Of a stretch of 64,000 nucleotides of DNA, positions 1 to 7,811 are shown piece after piece. The notes under the pieces are model-generated. The model was not told the origin of the DNA and did not search any database. It saw only the letters and a list, made by a program, of their open reading frames with translations. Positions within the stretch are counted from its first letter, which is position 1, and each line of letters begins with the position of its first letter. The stretch is from NCBI RefSeq assembly GCF_030317105.1, contig NZ_JASZYG010000004.1:496001-560000 (forward strand), in the 5' to 3' direction. Source of the stretch: Variovorax brevis (GTDB lineage: Bacteria > Pseudomonadota > Gammaproteobacteria > Burkholderiales > Burkholderiaceae_C). The position numbers and the translations under genes are program-made.

Positions 1-322
1 CGTGCCCTACGCGGTGAGCCTGCCGCAACGCTCGCCGAACCTGCCGCAGGTGCCGACCTTCACCGAACTGGGCTACCCGCAGATGGAAGCGCTGGCGTGG
101 GTGGGCTTGTGGGTGACGCCCGACGTGCCGGCTGCTTCACAAACCCGCCTGCGTGAAGCCGCCCTCAAGGTCATGGCGCAACCCGCCATCCGCGAGCGCC
201 TGATGGAATTCGGCCTGGCACCCGGTCAGCCGCGCACGCCCGAAGACATGACACAGGCGCTGCGCGCCGACTTCGAACGCATCGGCGCAGTGTTGAAGTC
301 CATCGACTTCAAGCCGGAGTGA
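1..322 (+). CDS. Bug/TctC-family tricarboxylate-type solute-binding protein, C-terminal part
   Basis: The reading frame is open at the window edge, so only about 106 C-terminal residues are seen. They match the end of Bug (TctC) periplasmic binding proteins: a 'PTFTELGYP' segment, then 'WVGLWVTPDVPA', then a helical tail with 'LMEFGLAPGQPRTPEDM'. Bug proteins bind carboxylates or other small acids in the periplasm and feed tripartite tricarboxylate transporters, though in this bacterial family many are orphans without membrane partners. The substrate cannot be told. A GntR regulator lies 30 bases downstream on the opposite strand and may control this locus (inference from position). Confidence 0.85.
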   Translation, partial: VPYAVSLPQRSPNLPQVPTFTELGYPQMEALAWVGLWVTPDVPAASQTRLREAALKVMAQPAIRERLMEFGLAPGQPRTPEDMTQALRADFERIGAVLKSIDFKPE

Positions 323-352
323 TCCGCGTCCGCCGCTCTCGCGTGCAGGACC

Positions 353-1093
353 TCAGGCGGCGCCGCTCGCTTCGCGGGCCTCGAGTTGCGCGATGGCCTC
401 GCGCCTGGAATCCTCGATGAGTTTTTCAGCGGCCTCGGCAGCAAGCTCCACGCTGCCCGCCTTCAAGGCCTTTTGCATCACGCGCCAGTTGCGCGCCGAC
501 TCCTTGCGCCGCGCCGGCGTGGCCAGGCCAAGCTGGGTGTAGCGCAAGGTCTGCCGCGCGAGCGAGGCGAGGATCTCGGCCAGCCGCTCGTTGCTGCACG
601 TTTCGCGCAGGGTGCGGGCCAGGCGATAGGTGGTGTCGAAGTACGCCGCCGCGCCGTCGGGCTCCTGCGCCAGCGCATCGAGCGCGCGCACGTCGGCATC
701 GATGGTCGCGGCAATCTGGGCGGCCTCCTGGGGACTGAGCCGGCGGACCATGGCGCCGAACAGGTTGCGGCGGATTTCGAAGATGTCGGCGACTTCCTTG
801 ATGGACAGCTGCGTGACGTGCGCGCCGCGGTTGGGCAGGATTCGCACCACCGAGTCGCTCTCCAGGATGCGCAGCGCCTCGCGCACCGGTCCGCGGCTGA
901 CCGCGAACTCTTCGGCCAGGCCTTCTTCTCGGATGCGGTCGCCGGGCGCATATTCGCCGCTGGCGATGGCGTTGAAGATGCGCTCGGCAATCTGCTCGGG
1001 CAGCGTCATCAACTGGCGGGCGGCGCTCTTGCGCGCCGGTGGCGGCTCCGCCTGCGCGCGGCTGGTGGCGGTTTTCCTGGGTAGTGTGCTCAT
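353..1093 (-). CDS. GntR/FadR-family transcriptional regulator
   Basis: A 246-residue regulator when started at the ATG at 1093, which has GGGA about 8 bases upstream; an upstream ATG at 1117 would add eight residues. After a short basic tail comes a winged helix-turn-helix (about residues 30-95, with 'GDRIREEGLAEEFAVSRGPV' and the family signature 'REALRILE'). A mostly helical ligand-sensing domain of the FCD type follows. Such proteins usually repress catabolic or transport genes until a carboxylate binds. The adjacent Bug binding protein is a plausible target. An imperfect inverted repeat just upstream (1107-1157) may be its own operator. The ligand is unknown. Confidence 0.85.
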   Translation of the reverse strand: MSTLPRKTATSRAQAEPPPARKSAARQLMTLPEQIAERIFNAIASGEYAPGDRIREEGLAEEFAVSRGPVREALRILESDSVVRILPNRGAHVTQLSIKEVADIFEIRRNLFGAMVRRLSPQEAAQIAATIDADVRALDALAQEPDGAAAYFDTTYRLARTLRETCSNERLAEILASLARQTLRYTQLGLATPARRKESARNWRVMQKALKAGSVELAAEAAEKLIEDSRREAIAQLEAREASGAA

Positions 1094-1106
1094 GTGTGAT
1101 CCCGGC

Positions 1107-1157
1107 AATGCATGCATTCAAGCCGCAACTATTGTCAACAAGCCGAATGTATGCATC
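1107..1157. promoter_or_regulatory. Candidate GntR operator region
   Basis: Two 13-base arms, AATGCATGCATTC (1107-1119) and GAATGTATGCATC (1145-1157), form an inverted repeat that matches at 11 of 13 positions. Between them lies TTGTCAACAA (1132-1141), itself shaped like a GntR half-site pair (GT..AC). The site sits directly upstream of the GntR gene's start, where autoregulation would act. Binding is inferred. Confidence 0.4.
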
Positions 1158-1220
1158 GATTAAACCACAAGCACGCGCGGACGGCCTGCCGCTGCAGGCC
1201 ACCCGCCCATCGACAGACCT

Positions 1221-1616
1221 TCAAGGCGTCCAGTAAAGGACGGTGGCATTGGTGAGGAAGGTCTCCCACATCGCGTGCGGCTTGCCGGGATCGTCATCGT
1301 CGAACAGGCGGGCCAGGTGCCATTGCGCTTCGATGCGCTCCCTGGCCGAGTCGCCGAACCCGTCCGCGTCGCCGGCGCCGAGGTAGCGGCCGGTAAAGGT
1401 GGCGAGCGAGCCATGCTGCTCGGTGCTGTTCTGCCAGAGCACGGTAAAGCCGATGAGCCGGCCGTCCGTCATGCCGTGCGCATCGAACCATGCGTTGGGG
1501 TTGGGTTTGCCGACCTTGGTCTGGTAACGCGCCGAGACGTGACCGCCCGGTGCGACTGCAAGAATCTCGAGCCCGCCTCCGTTGCGGCCGAGCCACCGTC
1601 CAGTTCGAATGCTCAT
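1221..1616 (-). CDS. Avidin/streptavidin-like small protein
   Basis: A 131-residue cytoplasmic-looking protein; start chosen at 1616 because GAGGAG lies 7 bases upstream. The pattern follows the avidin beta-barrel: 'GRWLGRNGGGLEI' at the N-terminus (streptavidin GTWYNQLGS), 'ARYQT' (GTYES), 'GFTVLWQNS...GSLATFTGRYLG' (GWTVAWKNN...SATTWSGQYVG), 'RIEAQWHL' (RINTQWLL) and 'AMWETFL' (AWKSTLV). Tryptophans at the places of streptavidin Trp79, Trp108 and Trp120 are kept (W61, W99, W117), and Ser88 is kept (S70). Asn23, Ser27, Asn49, Trp92 and Asp128 equivalents appear replaced by Gly, Gly, Lys, Phe and Ala/Thr. Biotin binding is therefore doubtful. There is no signal peptide, unlike secreted streptavidin. 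The family call rests on hand alignment. Confidence 0.6.
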   Translation of the reverse strand: MSIRTGRWLGRNGGGLEILAVAPGGHVSARYQTKVGKPNPNAWFDAHGMTDGRLIGFTVLWQNSTEQHGSLATFTGRYLGAGDADGFGDSARERIEAQWHLARLFDDDDPGKPHAMWETFLTNATVLYWTP

Positions 1617-1902
1617 GTTGTCTCCTCGACGTTGCGCGGCAGGCATGCGACGCGTCCGCCCAACGACCAAACATTCCCTGCATCGCACGGGAACCCCATC
1701 GGAATGACGAGTCCTGATATCAGGTGCGCACGGTACACCCGATGCGCGCCACTTGGCTACGGCGACCTCCGGGCCGAGGCGGACGCCGCCGAGTTCGCAG
1801 GACGCGTCTCTCTTCGAACATGGATGGCCTCAGGGTTGTCCCGAAGCCGCGGCCGCGAAACTAGACTTCGGGGCCAATCAAAACATTCAAGGAGCATTTC
1901 GC

Positions 1903-3162
1903 ATGACGCGCAGCATTACCCCGTTGCTTTCTTCCCTCGCCATTGCCGCCGCGCTGGCCTTTGCCACCACTGCGGCACACGCTGCGCCCGACGCAAGGTT
2001 GCTCGCGGCCGCCGAGAAGGCGCAGCCCGCGTTGATCGACAGCCTCAAGGAAATGGTGCTCGTCGAATCCGGCAGCCTCAACTCCGAAGGCCTGCTGAAA
2101 ATGGCCGACATCACCGACGGTCGATTGAAGGCCCTCGGCTTCAAGACGCAGCGCGTCAAGACCACGAGCGGCGCGCCGGCCGAGATCGTGGTCGGCACGC
2201 TGAAGGGCACCGGCAAGCGCAAGCTGATGTTGCAGGCGCACATGGACACGGTGTACCCCGCCGGCATCCTCAACACGCAGGGATACAGGGTCGACGGCAA
2301 CCGCATCTACGGCCCCGGCATCGCGGACGACAAGGGCGGCATCGCGGTGATGCTCGCCTCGCTGAAGATCCTCATCGACTCGGGCTGGAAAGACTTCGAC
2401 ACCATCACCGTGCTGTTCAACACCGACGAGGAAGTGGGCTCCGGCGCCTCTGGCGAACTCATCGCGACGACGGCAGAGAAGCATGACTTCGTGATGTCCT
2501 TTGAGCCCACCTACGCCAAGTCGGTGACCAAGGGCGAGCCGCTGCTGCTCGGCGCAGCGGGCACCGCGCAAGCCACGATGGATGTGAAGGGCAAGGCCTC
2601 GCACGCGGGTGCCGCGCCGGAACAGGGCCGCAACGCACTTTACGAGTTGTCTTACCAACTGCTGCAGACCAGGGACTTGTCCAAGGACATTCCCGGTGTG
2701 GCGTTGAACTGGACCGTGGCGACGGCCACCGGCCCGATCAACCAGATCACCGAAAAGGCACAGGCGCTTGGCGACGTCCGCATCACACAGCCGGGGGCCG
2801 AGAAGAAGCTCGATGCCGCCTTGCAGGCCAAGGTCGCCAGCGGCAAGCTGATCCCCGACAGCGAGACCACCGTCACACTCGACGTCAAGCGCCCGGCGTT
2901 CCTGGCCGGTGACAAGGGCTTGGCTGTCGCGAAGAAGGCGCAAGAGATCTACAAGGAAATCGACCGCGAACTCGCGCTCGTGCCCATGACAGGCGGCGGC
3001 ACCGATGCCGGCTTCGCAGGCCGTTCCGGCAAGCCTGGCGTGGTCGAGAGCTTTGGCCTCTCCGGCTTCGGCTACCACGCGAAGGACGAATTCATCGAGG
3101 TCGATTCGATCGTGCCACGCATCTATCTGGTGACACGCCTGATGACTGAGCTGGCGAAGTAG
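1903..3162 (+). CDS. Exported M20-family metallopeptidase (glutamate carboxypeptidase-like)
   Basis: A 419-residue protein started at the ATG at 1903, preceded by GGAG at 1891 and followed by a clear signal peptide ending 'TTAAHA-AP'. An in-frame start at 1753 would bury the signal peptide and was not used. The di-zinc site of the M20 family is visible: 'QAHMDTVYP' (H113, D115), 'GIADDKGG' (D142), 'NTDEEVGSG' (E176/E177) and a late 'GYHAKDEF' histidine. The middle part, from about residue 220, is the M20 dimerisation domain. Relatives such as carboxypeptidase G2 remove C-terminal glutamate from folates and peptides in the periplasm. The true substrate is not shown by sequence. It has no obvious operon partner. 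Confidence 0.9.
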   Translation: MTRSITPLLSSLAIAAALAFATTAAHAAPDARLLAAAEKAQPALIDSLKEMVLVESGSLNSEGLLKMADITDGRLKALGFKTQRVKTTSGAPAEIVVGTLKGTGKRKLMLQAHMDTVYPAGILNTQGYRVDGNRIYGPGIADDKGGIAVMLASLKILIDSGWKDFDTITVLFNTDEEVGSGASGELIATTAEKHDFVMSFEPTYAKSVTKGEPLLLGAAGTAQATMDVKGKASHAGAAPEQGRNALYELSYQLLQTRDLSKDIPGVALNWTVATATGPINQITEKAQALGDVRITQPGAEKKLDAALQAKVASGKLIPDSETTVTLDVKRPAFLAGDKGLAVAKKAQEIYKEIDRELALVPMTGGGTDAGFAGRSGKPGVVESFGLSGFGYHAKDEFIEVDSIVPRIYLVTRLMTELAK

Positions 3163-3321
3163 GCGCTGGTCAGGAAAATGGCTCCGGATGCCGGCGCCAG
3201 CGTCTGCGCATTCGTCGGGCCCATGACCTGACGCTTCAGGTGGAATGCACCGTACCCGAAAGCGGCGCCAAGGTTCAAACTAATATCGCTGGTCAACGAC
3301 ATTGAGAACCGCATGAAGATC
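3163..3321. promoter_or_regulatory. Original upstream region of xthA
   Basis: This stretch lies between the M20 peptidase and the cut-off xthA start, so it should hold the ancestral xthA promoter. TAATAT at about 3281 is a possible -10 box. A CGTACCCGAAA at 3251 resembles the TCGGGTAC motif repeated near the integrase. No gene or terminator is convincing here. Confidence 0.4.
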
Positions 3322-3354
3322 GCCACCTGGAACGTCAACAGACCTCTTAGCTAG
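3313..3354 (+). pseudogene. xthA: Cut-off 5' end of xthA at the left junction
   Basis: An ATG at 3313 opens a 13-codon frame, M-K-I-A-T-W-N-V-N-R-P-L-S, then TAG. The first nine residues are the N-terminus of exonuclease III, and the frame departs from it right after the sequence shared with the right junction. It marks the original start of the host gene. The full gene now starts at 13146. Confidence 0.9.
3322..3339 (+). repeat. attL core (18-base direct repeat)
   Basis: GCCACCTGGAACGTCAAC, identical to 13155-13172. It encodes A-T-W-N-V-N of exonuclease III, so recombination here keeps the reading frame. The exact crossover point within the 18 bases cannot be seen. Confidence 0.85.
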
Positions 3355-3512
3355 ACCTATCAAGACCAGTCTAGACCTCGATTCATGACGATATTATCGT
3401 TATAGATCAAAGACTTGCGACAATTCGAAGTCCCATCTGATCTGAAGTTGACTTACTAAAGCTTACACTTTTTCGGGTACGATCTCGGGTATCGACCACT
3501 ACGTACCCGAAG
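3340..3512. promoter_or_regulatory. Left end of element: probable integrase arm sites and int operator
   Basis: Short repeats suggest recombination protein sites: CTAGACCT at 3351 and 3371, and AGACCT also at 3340. TTTCGGGTACGATCTCGGGT starts at 3471 and has a close relative at the right end (13072). CGGGTAC (3474-3480) and GTACCCG (3503-3509) form an inverted repeat just before the integrase ATG, which could serve autoregulation. All roles are inferred. Confidence 0.45.
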
Positions 3513-4745
3513 ATGAAATCTGCTCTACCTGCGACCAAGCAAGCCGCTCGCTTGCTCACTGAAACGCAGATCAAGAACGCGAAGGCGCAAGGCAAGGCGA
3601 TCAAGCTGCCCGACTCTGGCGGCCTGTTCTTGCTGGTTCAGCCCGGGGGAGCGAAGCTCTGGCGATACCGGTTTTGGCTTCACGAAAAGGAAGGTTTGCT
3701 GGCGCTGGGGCGCTACCCCGACATCAGCCTCAAGCGCGCCCGCGAGTTGCACCAAGAGGCACGAACCTTGGTAGCCGATGGCATCAATCCCGTCCATCAC
3801 CGACAGCATGCGAAGGCGCAGCAGAAACAGGCCCAAGAGCGCGCCCTAGTTGGCACATTTGGCGCAGTGACTGCCGCTTGGCGCCTGAAGACGGAAGCCA
3901 AGCTGCGACCAGCAACGGTGCGGCAGCGCGAACGCGAACTGAACAACGACCTCCTGCCGAAGCTGAAAGGGCGTCCCATCGAAAGCATCTCGCGGCTTGA
4001 GCTGTCGAGCCTCCTAACTACTGTCGAGAAGCGCGCACCAGAAACCGCGCGCAACTTGCGCACTCACCTGGACGCGATTTTTGAGCACGCAATCGACACG
4101 GGCTTGGTATCCGCGAATCCCACCCCGCCCCGCCGATTGCTCCAAGCGCGCAACCAGGTGCATCACTTGTCGCTGCCCGCCGAAAGGATGGGTAATTTCC
4201 TTCGCGCCTTGGATGACAGTCGCGTTCAACCAGCGACAAGAACGGCCATGTTGTTAGTGCTTCTGACTGCGAGCAGAAAAGATGAAGTCATTTCTGCACG
4301 GTGGGACGAGATCGATTTGAACGCAAAGGCATGGACCATCCCGGCGTCCCGAATGAAGGCGAAGCGCGAGCATTGGGTACCTCTGTCTCGCCAGGCTGTC
4401 GCGCTGCTACGCAACTTGCGTAAGCAAGTCCCCGCAGAGCGCGAACACCTCTTTCCGAACCGAGTTGACCCGCGACGGCCGATGGCCAATCGTTCGCTTA
4501 ACGCGGTGCTGGATCGACTTGGTTATGGCGGCGAGAGCACTCCACACGGAATGAGAGCCGCATTCAGTACGCACTTCAACAAGGAGGGAGCCAATGCGGA
4601 TGTGATCGAGCATTGCCTTGCGCACGTTCCTGCGAATCGAGTTCGCGCCGCCTACAACCGCCACGCCTATCAGGACGAACGCCGCAAGATGCTCCAAGCT
4701 TGGGCCAACCATTTAGATGCAGAGCGCGCAAAAAATAATAGCTGA
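3513..4745 (+). CDS. int: P4-type tyrosine recombinase (integrase)
   Basis: A 410-residue integrase of usual length. The N-terminal third is the arm-binding domain of the DUF4102 type ('LTETQIKNAKAQGKAIKLPD' onward and 'LGRYPDISLKRARE'). A core-binding SAM-like region follows (about 115-210), then the catalytic domain. Catalytic residues visible are Arg255 in 'TASRKDE', His-x-x-Arg in 'HGMRAAFS', a later His in 'CLAHVP', and the tyrosine nucleophile in the 'AAYNRHAY' region near residue 385. It catalyses site-specific insertion and excision at the xthA att site, next to which it lies. A rho-independent terminator follows at once, so int is a single-gene unit. Confidence 0.95.
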   Translation: MKSALPATKQAARLLTETQIKNAKAQGKAIKLPDSGGLFLLVQPGGAKLWRYRFWLHEKEGLLALGRYPDISLKRARELHQEARTLVADGINPVHHRQHAKAQQKQAQERALVGTFGAVTAAWRLKTEAKLRPATVRQRERELNNDLLPKLKGRPIESISRLELSSLLTTVEKRAPETARNLRTHLDAIFEHAIDTGLVSANPTPPRRLLQARNQVHHLSLPAERMGNFLRALDDSRVQPATRTAMLLVLLTASRKDEVISARWDEIDLNAKAWTIPASRMKAKREHWVPLSRQAVALLRNLRKQVPAEREHLFPNRVDPRRPMANRSLNAVLDRLGYGGESTPHGMRAAFSTHFNKEGANADVIEHCLAHVPANRVRAAYNRHAYQDERRKMLQAWANHLDAERAKNNS

Positions 4746-4766
4746 ACCTTTACCAGCGTAAAACTT

Positions 4767-4794
4767 AAAGCCGGCCAAGTGGTCGGCTTTTTTT
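4767..4794 (+). terminator. Rho-independent terminator after int
   Basis: AAGCCGGCC, loop AAGT, then GGTCGGCTT with one G-T pair, followed by a T-run. It sits 22 bases after the integrase stop and separates int from the alpA-primase unit. Confidence 0.85.
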
Positions 4795-4853
4795 ATTGCG
4801 TTTAAACGAGCCAAGATTTTCTAAACACCCTTACACCGCTTACGGCCAAAATA

Positions 4854-4879
4854 AGTCCTGTCAAGACCACTTAAGGACT
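4854..4879. promoter_or_regulatory. Inverted repeat upstream of alpA
   Basis: AGTCCT (4854-4859) and AGGACT (4874-4879) flank TCAAGACCAC; a related TCAAGACCAG lies at 3361 in the left end. The repeat lies 5 bases before the alpA start region and overlaps its ribosome binding site area. An AlpA operator is a guess from position. Confidence 0.35.
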
Positions 4880-4884
4880 GAAAG

Positions 4885-5100
4885 ATGGAAACAAGAGAAC
4901 TGAAATTCATCCGACTACCAGCCGTTAGCGCAATGACTGGGTATAGCAAGCCAACGATTTACGCGCACATTGCCAATGGGAAATTTCCCCGCCCCATTCC
5001 ACTGGTCGGTCGCGCGGTGGCATGGGAAGTGAGTGAAGTGCAGGAATGGATGCGATCGCGCATGGCAACGAGAGATGCCGAGCAAATGACGACGCAATAA
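4885..5100 (+). CDS. alpA: AlpA-family DNA-binding regulator
   Basis: A 71-residue protein with the AlpA/MerR-like winged helix: 'IRLPAVSAMTGYSKPTIYAH' then 'GKFPRPIPLVGRAVAWEVSE' and 'VQEWM'. AlpA-type proteins activate excision and replication genes in P4-like satellites and gram-negative PICIs, and act as excisionase regulators. It heads the alpA-98 aa-primase group on the plus strand. AAGGACTGAAAG precedes the ATG and provides a fair ribosome binding site. Confidence 0.9.
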   Translation: METRELKFIRLPAVSAMTGYSKPTIYAHIANGKFPRPIPLVGRAVAWEVSEVQEWMRSRMATRDAEQMTTQ

Positions 5101-5114
5101 GAGCGCACGCACGA

Positions 5115-5411
5115 ATGAACTCTTCTAAAGATCATCAAAGACTACCTGCCGAATATTACTGGCATCAATATCGCATGATTGAAGCGGAACCCTGCAACGA
5201 CCCCGACCTAGCGATATTGCGGCATTTCCGTGCGGTGAAGGCCCTAGCAAAACACGGATTTGCCAGCGGCTTTAGCCAAATGGGAATTTATGAAACCATC
5301 TTGACATTCGGAACCCCCAGTGGCGCGAAGCTCGGGCGAGAGGAATCAAGGCAAATCACTCAAAAGGCAGTTCGCGAAGCCTACGAGGAATGGAGGGCGG
5401 TAGCTGAATGA
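5115..5411 (+). CDS. Small element protein of unknown function upstream of primase
   Basis: A 98-residue frame started at the ATG at 5115; its stop overlaps the primase start by 4 bases (ATGA), which argues that it is translated. It is mostly helical in appearance with 'YYWHQYRMIEAEPCNDPD' near the N-terminus and an acidic-basic C-terminus. I recognise no family. Genes in this place in satellites and prophages often encode replication accessory proteins. The ribosome binding site is weak, so coupling to alpA translation is possible. Confidence 0.6.
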   Translation: MNSSKDHQRLPAEYYWHQYRMIEAEPCNDPDLAILRHFRAVKALAKHGFASGFSQMGIYETILTFGTPSGAKLGREESRQITQKAVREAYEEWRAVAE

Positions 5412-7570
5412 AATCATTTCACGACGAATTCAGCCCATACGCACAGGCTGTTGCCAAGGCATTGCTCGGACAGCCAAACGCAAGCCTCAGCAAGTCCACC
5501 GAACTGCGTTTTGGAAATCGCGGCAGCATGGCGGTGGACTTGGGCAAGGGCACATGGTTCGACAACGAACGCGGCGCAGGGGGCGGTGTCCTTGACCTGA
5601 TCGTGTATCGCGGCGAAGCCGGCACGAAGGCGGAAGCGGTGCGTTGGATGGAGCGTGAAGGCATCAAGCTGCCCGACGCCGCAAAGCAGCAAGAGCGATT
5701 GGTGAAGACATATCCATACCTCGACGAATACGGGCAAGTTCTGTTTGAGGTTTGCCGATTCGAGCCAAAGGCGTTTAAACAGCGTCGCCCCAACGCTGGC
5801 GCGCGCGGTGGCTGGACCTGGAGTGTAAAAGACGTGCGCCAAGTGCCATATCGCCTTCCGCATCTACTCGCTACTCCGGACGCCGTAGTGTTCGTTGTAG
5901 AAGGCGAGAAAGATGCCGACGCGCTGGCCACACTCGGCCTTGTGGCGACGTGCAACGCTGGCGGCGCAGGCAAGTGGCCCGACACCATCACCAAGTGCTT
6001 GATGGGTCGAAGAGTTTGCATCCTGCCCGACAACGATGAGCCGGGACATGCTCATGCGGCGAAAGTGGCGACGAAGCTGCGCGGCGTTGCTGCAGATGTG
6101 CGCGTGCTGGAGCTACCCGGCTTGCCGCTGAAGGGAGACGTATGCGACTGGCTGGCCAGCGGTGGCAATGCAGAAAAATTGCTTCAGCTTACGAAGTCGG
6201 CGCCTCTACCGCAGATTGCCGCAGAGGGGGAGCTGATCGCGCCCGAAAGGATCGCGCCTCCGGAAAACAGCGACGACGCGCTGGCCCTCGAATTCGTGCA
6301 GCGCGCTGCTGACGTGCGGTGGAGCCACGGCCTGGGCTGGATGATCGACAACGGGGTCACATGGACCCGCGACGACAACATGCAACGCTATGACCTGGCG
6401 CGACGAGTTTGCCGCGTCGCTGCGTCACGCACCGACGACAAAGGCGAGGCAAAGCGCCTTGCATCGGCTAGGACGGTGAACGCAACGCTGTCACTCGCGC
6501 AGACAGACCCGGCAATAGTCGTCCCGCCAGCGGTGTGGGACTCGGACAAAATGGCGCTGAACACGCCAGCCGGCATCGTGGATTTGAAGACCGGCGCTTT
6601 GCGAACCAGGGGTGTCGAATTCGTGACCCAAGCGGCCAGGGTCGCCCCCGACTTCAACGGCCCGTGTCCGACCTGGCATCGCTTCATGCGACAGGTTTTC
6701 GTCGATGACGTTGAGCTGATCGAGTTCATGCAGCGAAGCATGGGCTATTGGCTGAGCGGCGACCGGCGCGAGCAAGTGATTCACTTCCTCTATGGCCTAG
6801 GCGCCAATGGCAAGAGCGTGCTGACTGAGTTCGTGCAATGGCTCGGCGGTTCGTACACCCTGAAGCTACCAGCGAGCGCGCTTATGCAATCCAAGGGCGA
6901 ACGGCATCCGACGGAACTGGCCCAGCTGCGCGGCAAGCGCCTGGCGGTGTCATCGGAGCTTGACGAAAACAGTTTCTTCAATGAGAGCTTGATTAAGGAA
7001 CTAACCGGCGACAACACGCTGACTGCCCGCTTCATGCGCGCGGACTTCTTTGAGTTCGAGATGCAGCAAAAGCATGTCATCGTCGGCAACTTCAAACCCC
7101 GACTTCGCGGCGGCGATCCGGCCATCGCGCGGCGCATGTTGTTGGTCCCGTTCAATGCCCGCTTCCATGGCTTGGATCGCGATCCGCATATGCTGGACAA
7201 GCTGAAGGCAGAAGCGCCGGCAATCCTTGCCTGGATCATCGAAGGCGCCGTGAAGTGGCATCGCGGCGGCTTGGCCATCCCTAACAGCGTTCGCGATGCT
7301 TCTGCCGACTACATGGCCGACCACGACGACATGCAGCTTTGGGTTGACGCGTGCTGCGAGATGCAAGGCGAATGCAAGGCAAGCCACCTCTACACCAGCT
7401 TTGGCAATTGGAAGAAGGCGCGTGGGGAGCACGCTCCGAGCCAGACCGTTTGGGGTTCGCGACTCACGACACTCGCCGGAGTGTCGAAGCGCCGTTCGGG
7501 CGGCATTCGCTACTCGGGCATACAGCTCACGCATGACGAGATGCGGAGGGTCAATCCTTGGACTGCCTAA
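5408..7570 (+). CDS. Phage/satellite primase-helicase (TOPRIM plus D5/SF3 helicase)
   Basis: A 720-residue replication protein. The N-terminal part (about 1-100) looks like the CHC2-type primase lead-in found in P4-family proteins ('WFDNERGAGGGVLDLI'). A TOPRIM segment follows, with 'VVEGEKDADAL' (catalytic Glu) and 'ILPDNDEPG' (DxD). A D5_N-like region (about 360-450) precedes the SF3 helicase, with Walker A 'GLGANGKSVL' and Walker B region 'LAVSSELDEN'. P4-type proteins prime and unwind the element origin. It is translationally coupled to the gene before it. Length and order of domains are normal, so the element may still replicate. Confidence 0.93.
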   Translation: MKSFHDEFSPYAQAVAKALLGQPNASLSKSTELRFGNRGSMAVDLGKGTWFDNERGAGGGVLDLIVYRGEAGTKAEAVRWMEREGIKLPDAAKQQERLVKTYPYLDEYGQVLFEVCRFEPKAFKQRRPNAGARGGWTWSVKDVRQVPYRLPHLLATPDAVVFVVEGEKDADALATLGLVATCNAGGAGKWPDTITKCLMGRRVCILPDNDEPGHAHAAKVATKLRGVAADVRVLELPGLPLKGDVCDWLASGGNAEKLLQLTKSAPLPQIAAEGELIAPERIAPPENSDDALALEFVQRAADVRWSHGLGWMIDNGVTWTRDDNMQRYDLARRVCRVAASRTDDKGEAKRLASARTVNATLSLAQTDPAIVVPPAVWDSDKMALNTPAGIVDLKTGALRTRGVEFVTQAARVAPDFNGPCPTWHRFMRQVFVDDVELIEFMQRSMGYWLSGDRREQVIHFLYGLGANGKSVLTEFVQWLGGSYTLKLPASALMQSKGERHPTELAQLRGKRLAVSSELDENSFFNESLIKELTGDNTLTARFMRADFFEFEMQQKHVIVGNFKPRLRGGDPAIARRMLLVPFNARFHGLDRDPHMLDKLKAEAPAILAWIIEGAVKWHRGGLAIPNSVRDASADYMADHDDMQLWVDACCEMQGECKASHLYTSFGNWKKARGEHAPSQTVWGSRLTTLAGVSKRRSGGIRYSGIQLTHDEMRRVNPWTA

Positions 7571-7811
7571 GCAGTTTGGAAGGGTTGGAACAGTTCCACC
7601 ATTTGCGACGTACACGCGCACGCACTCAATACGTCCCAAATGTGCAAACCGTTCCAAGTGTTCCACGTAGTGCCGCGACCGCACCGGCCCCCAACGGGGC
7701 GCCCGTTTTGGCCTTGGGTCCTTCCTCGACGGGAGGGCCGTGCGGGGGCACAGGCTCCACGCCATCGGACTTCTGCATGAATCTTGAAATCGACTTCCAA
7801 AGTTCCAGCAC
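7571..7811. promoter_or_regulatory. GTTCCA-repeat region between primase and packaging-type genes
   Basis: The gap holds a perfect palindrome TGGAACAGTTCCA (7586-7598) and two more GTTCCA copies (7651, 7660). This could be an operator for the second gene block. A GC-rich stretch follows. An 85-codon frame (7558-7815) crosses it but starts with TTG inside the primase gene and resembles no family, so I did not call it. Confidence 0.35.

Noticed and set aside
1753..1902. N-terminal extension of the M20 peptidase
   Set aside because: It would place 50 residues before a clear signal peptide, and a good ribosome binding site lies just before 1903.
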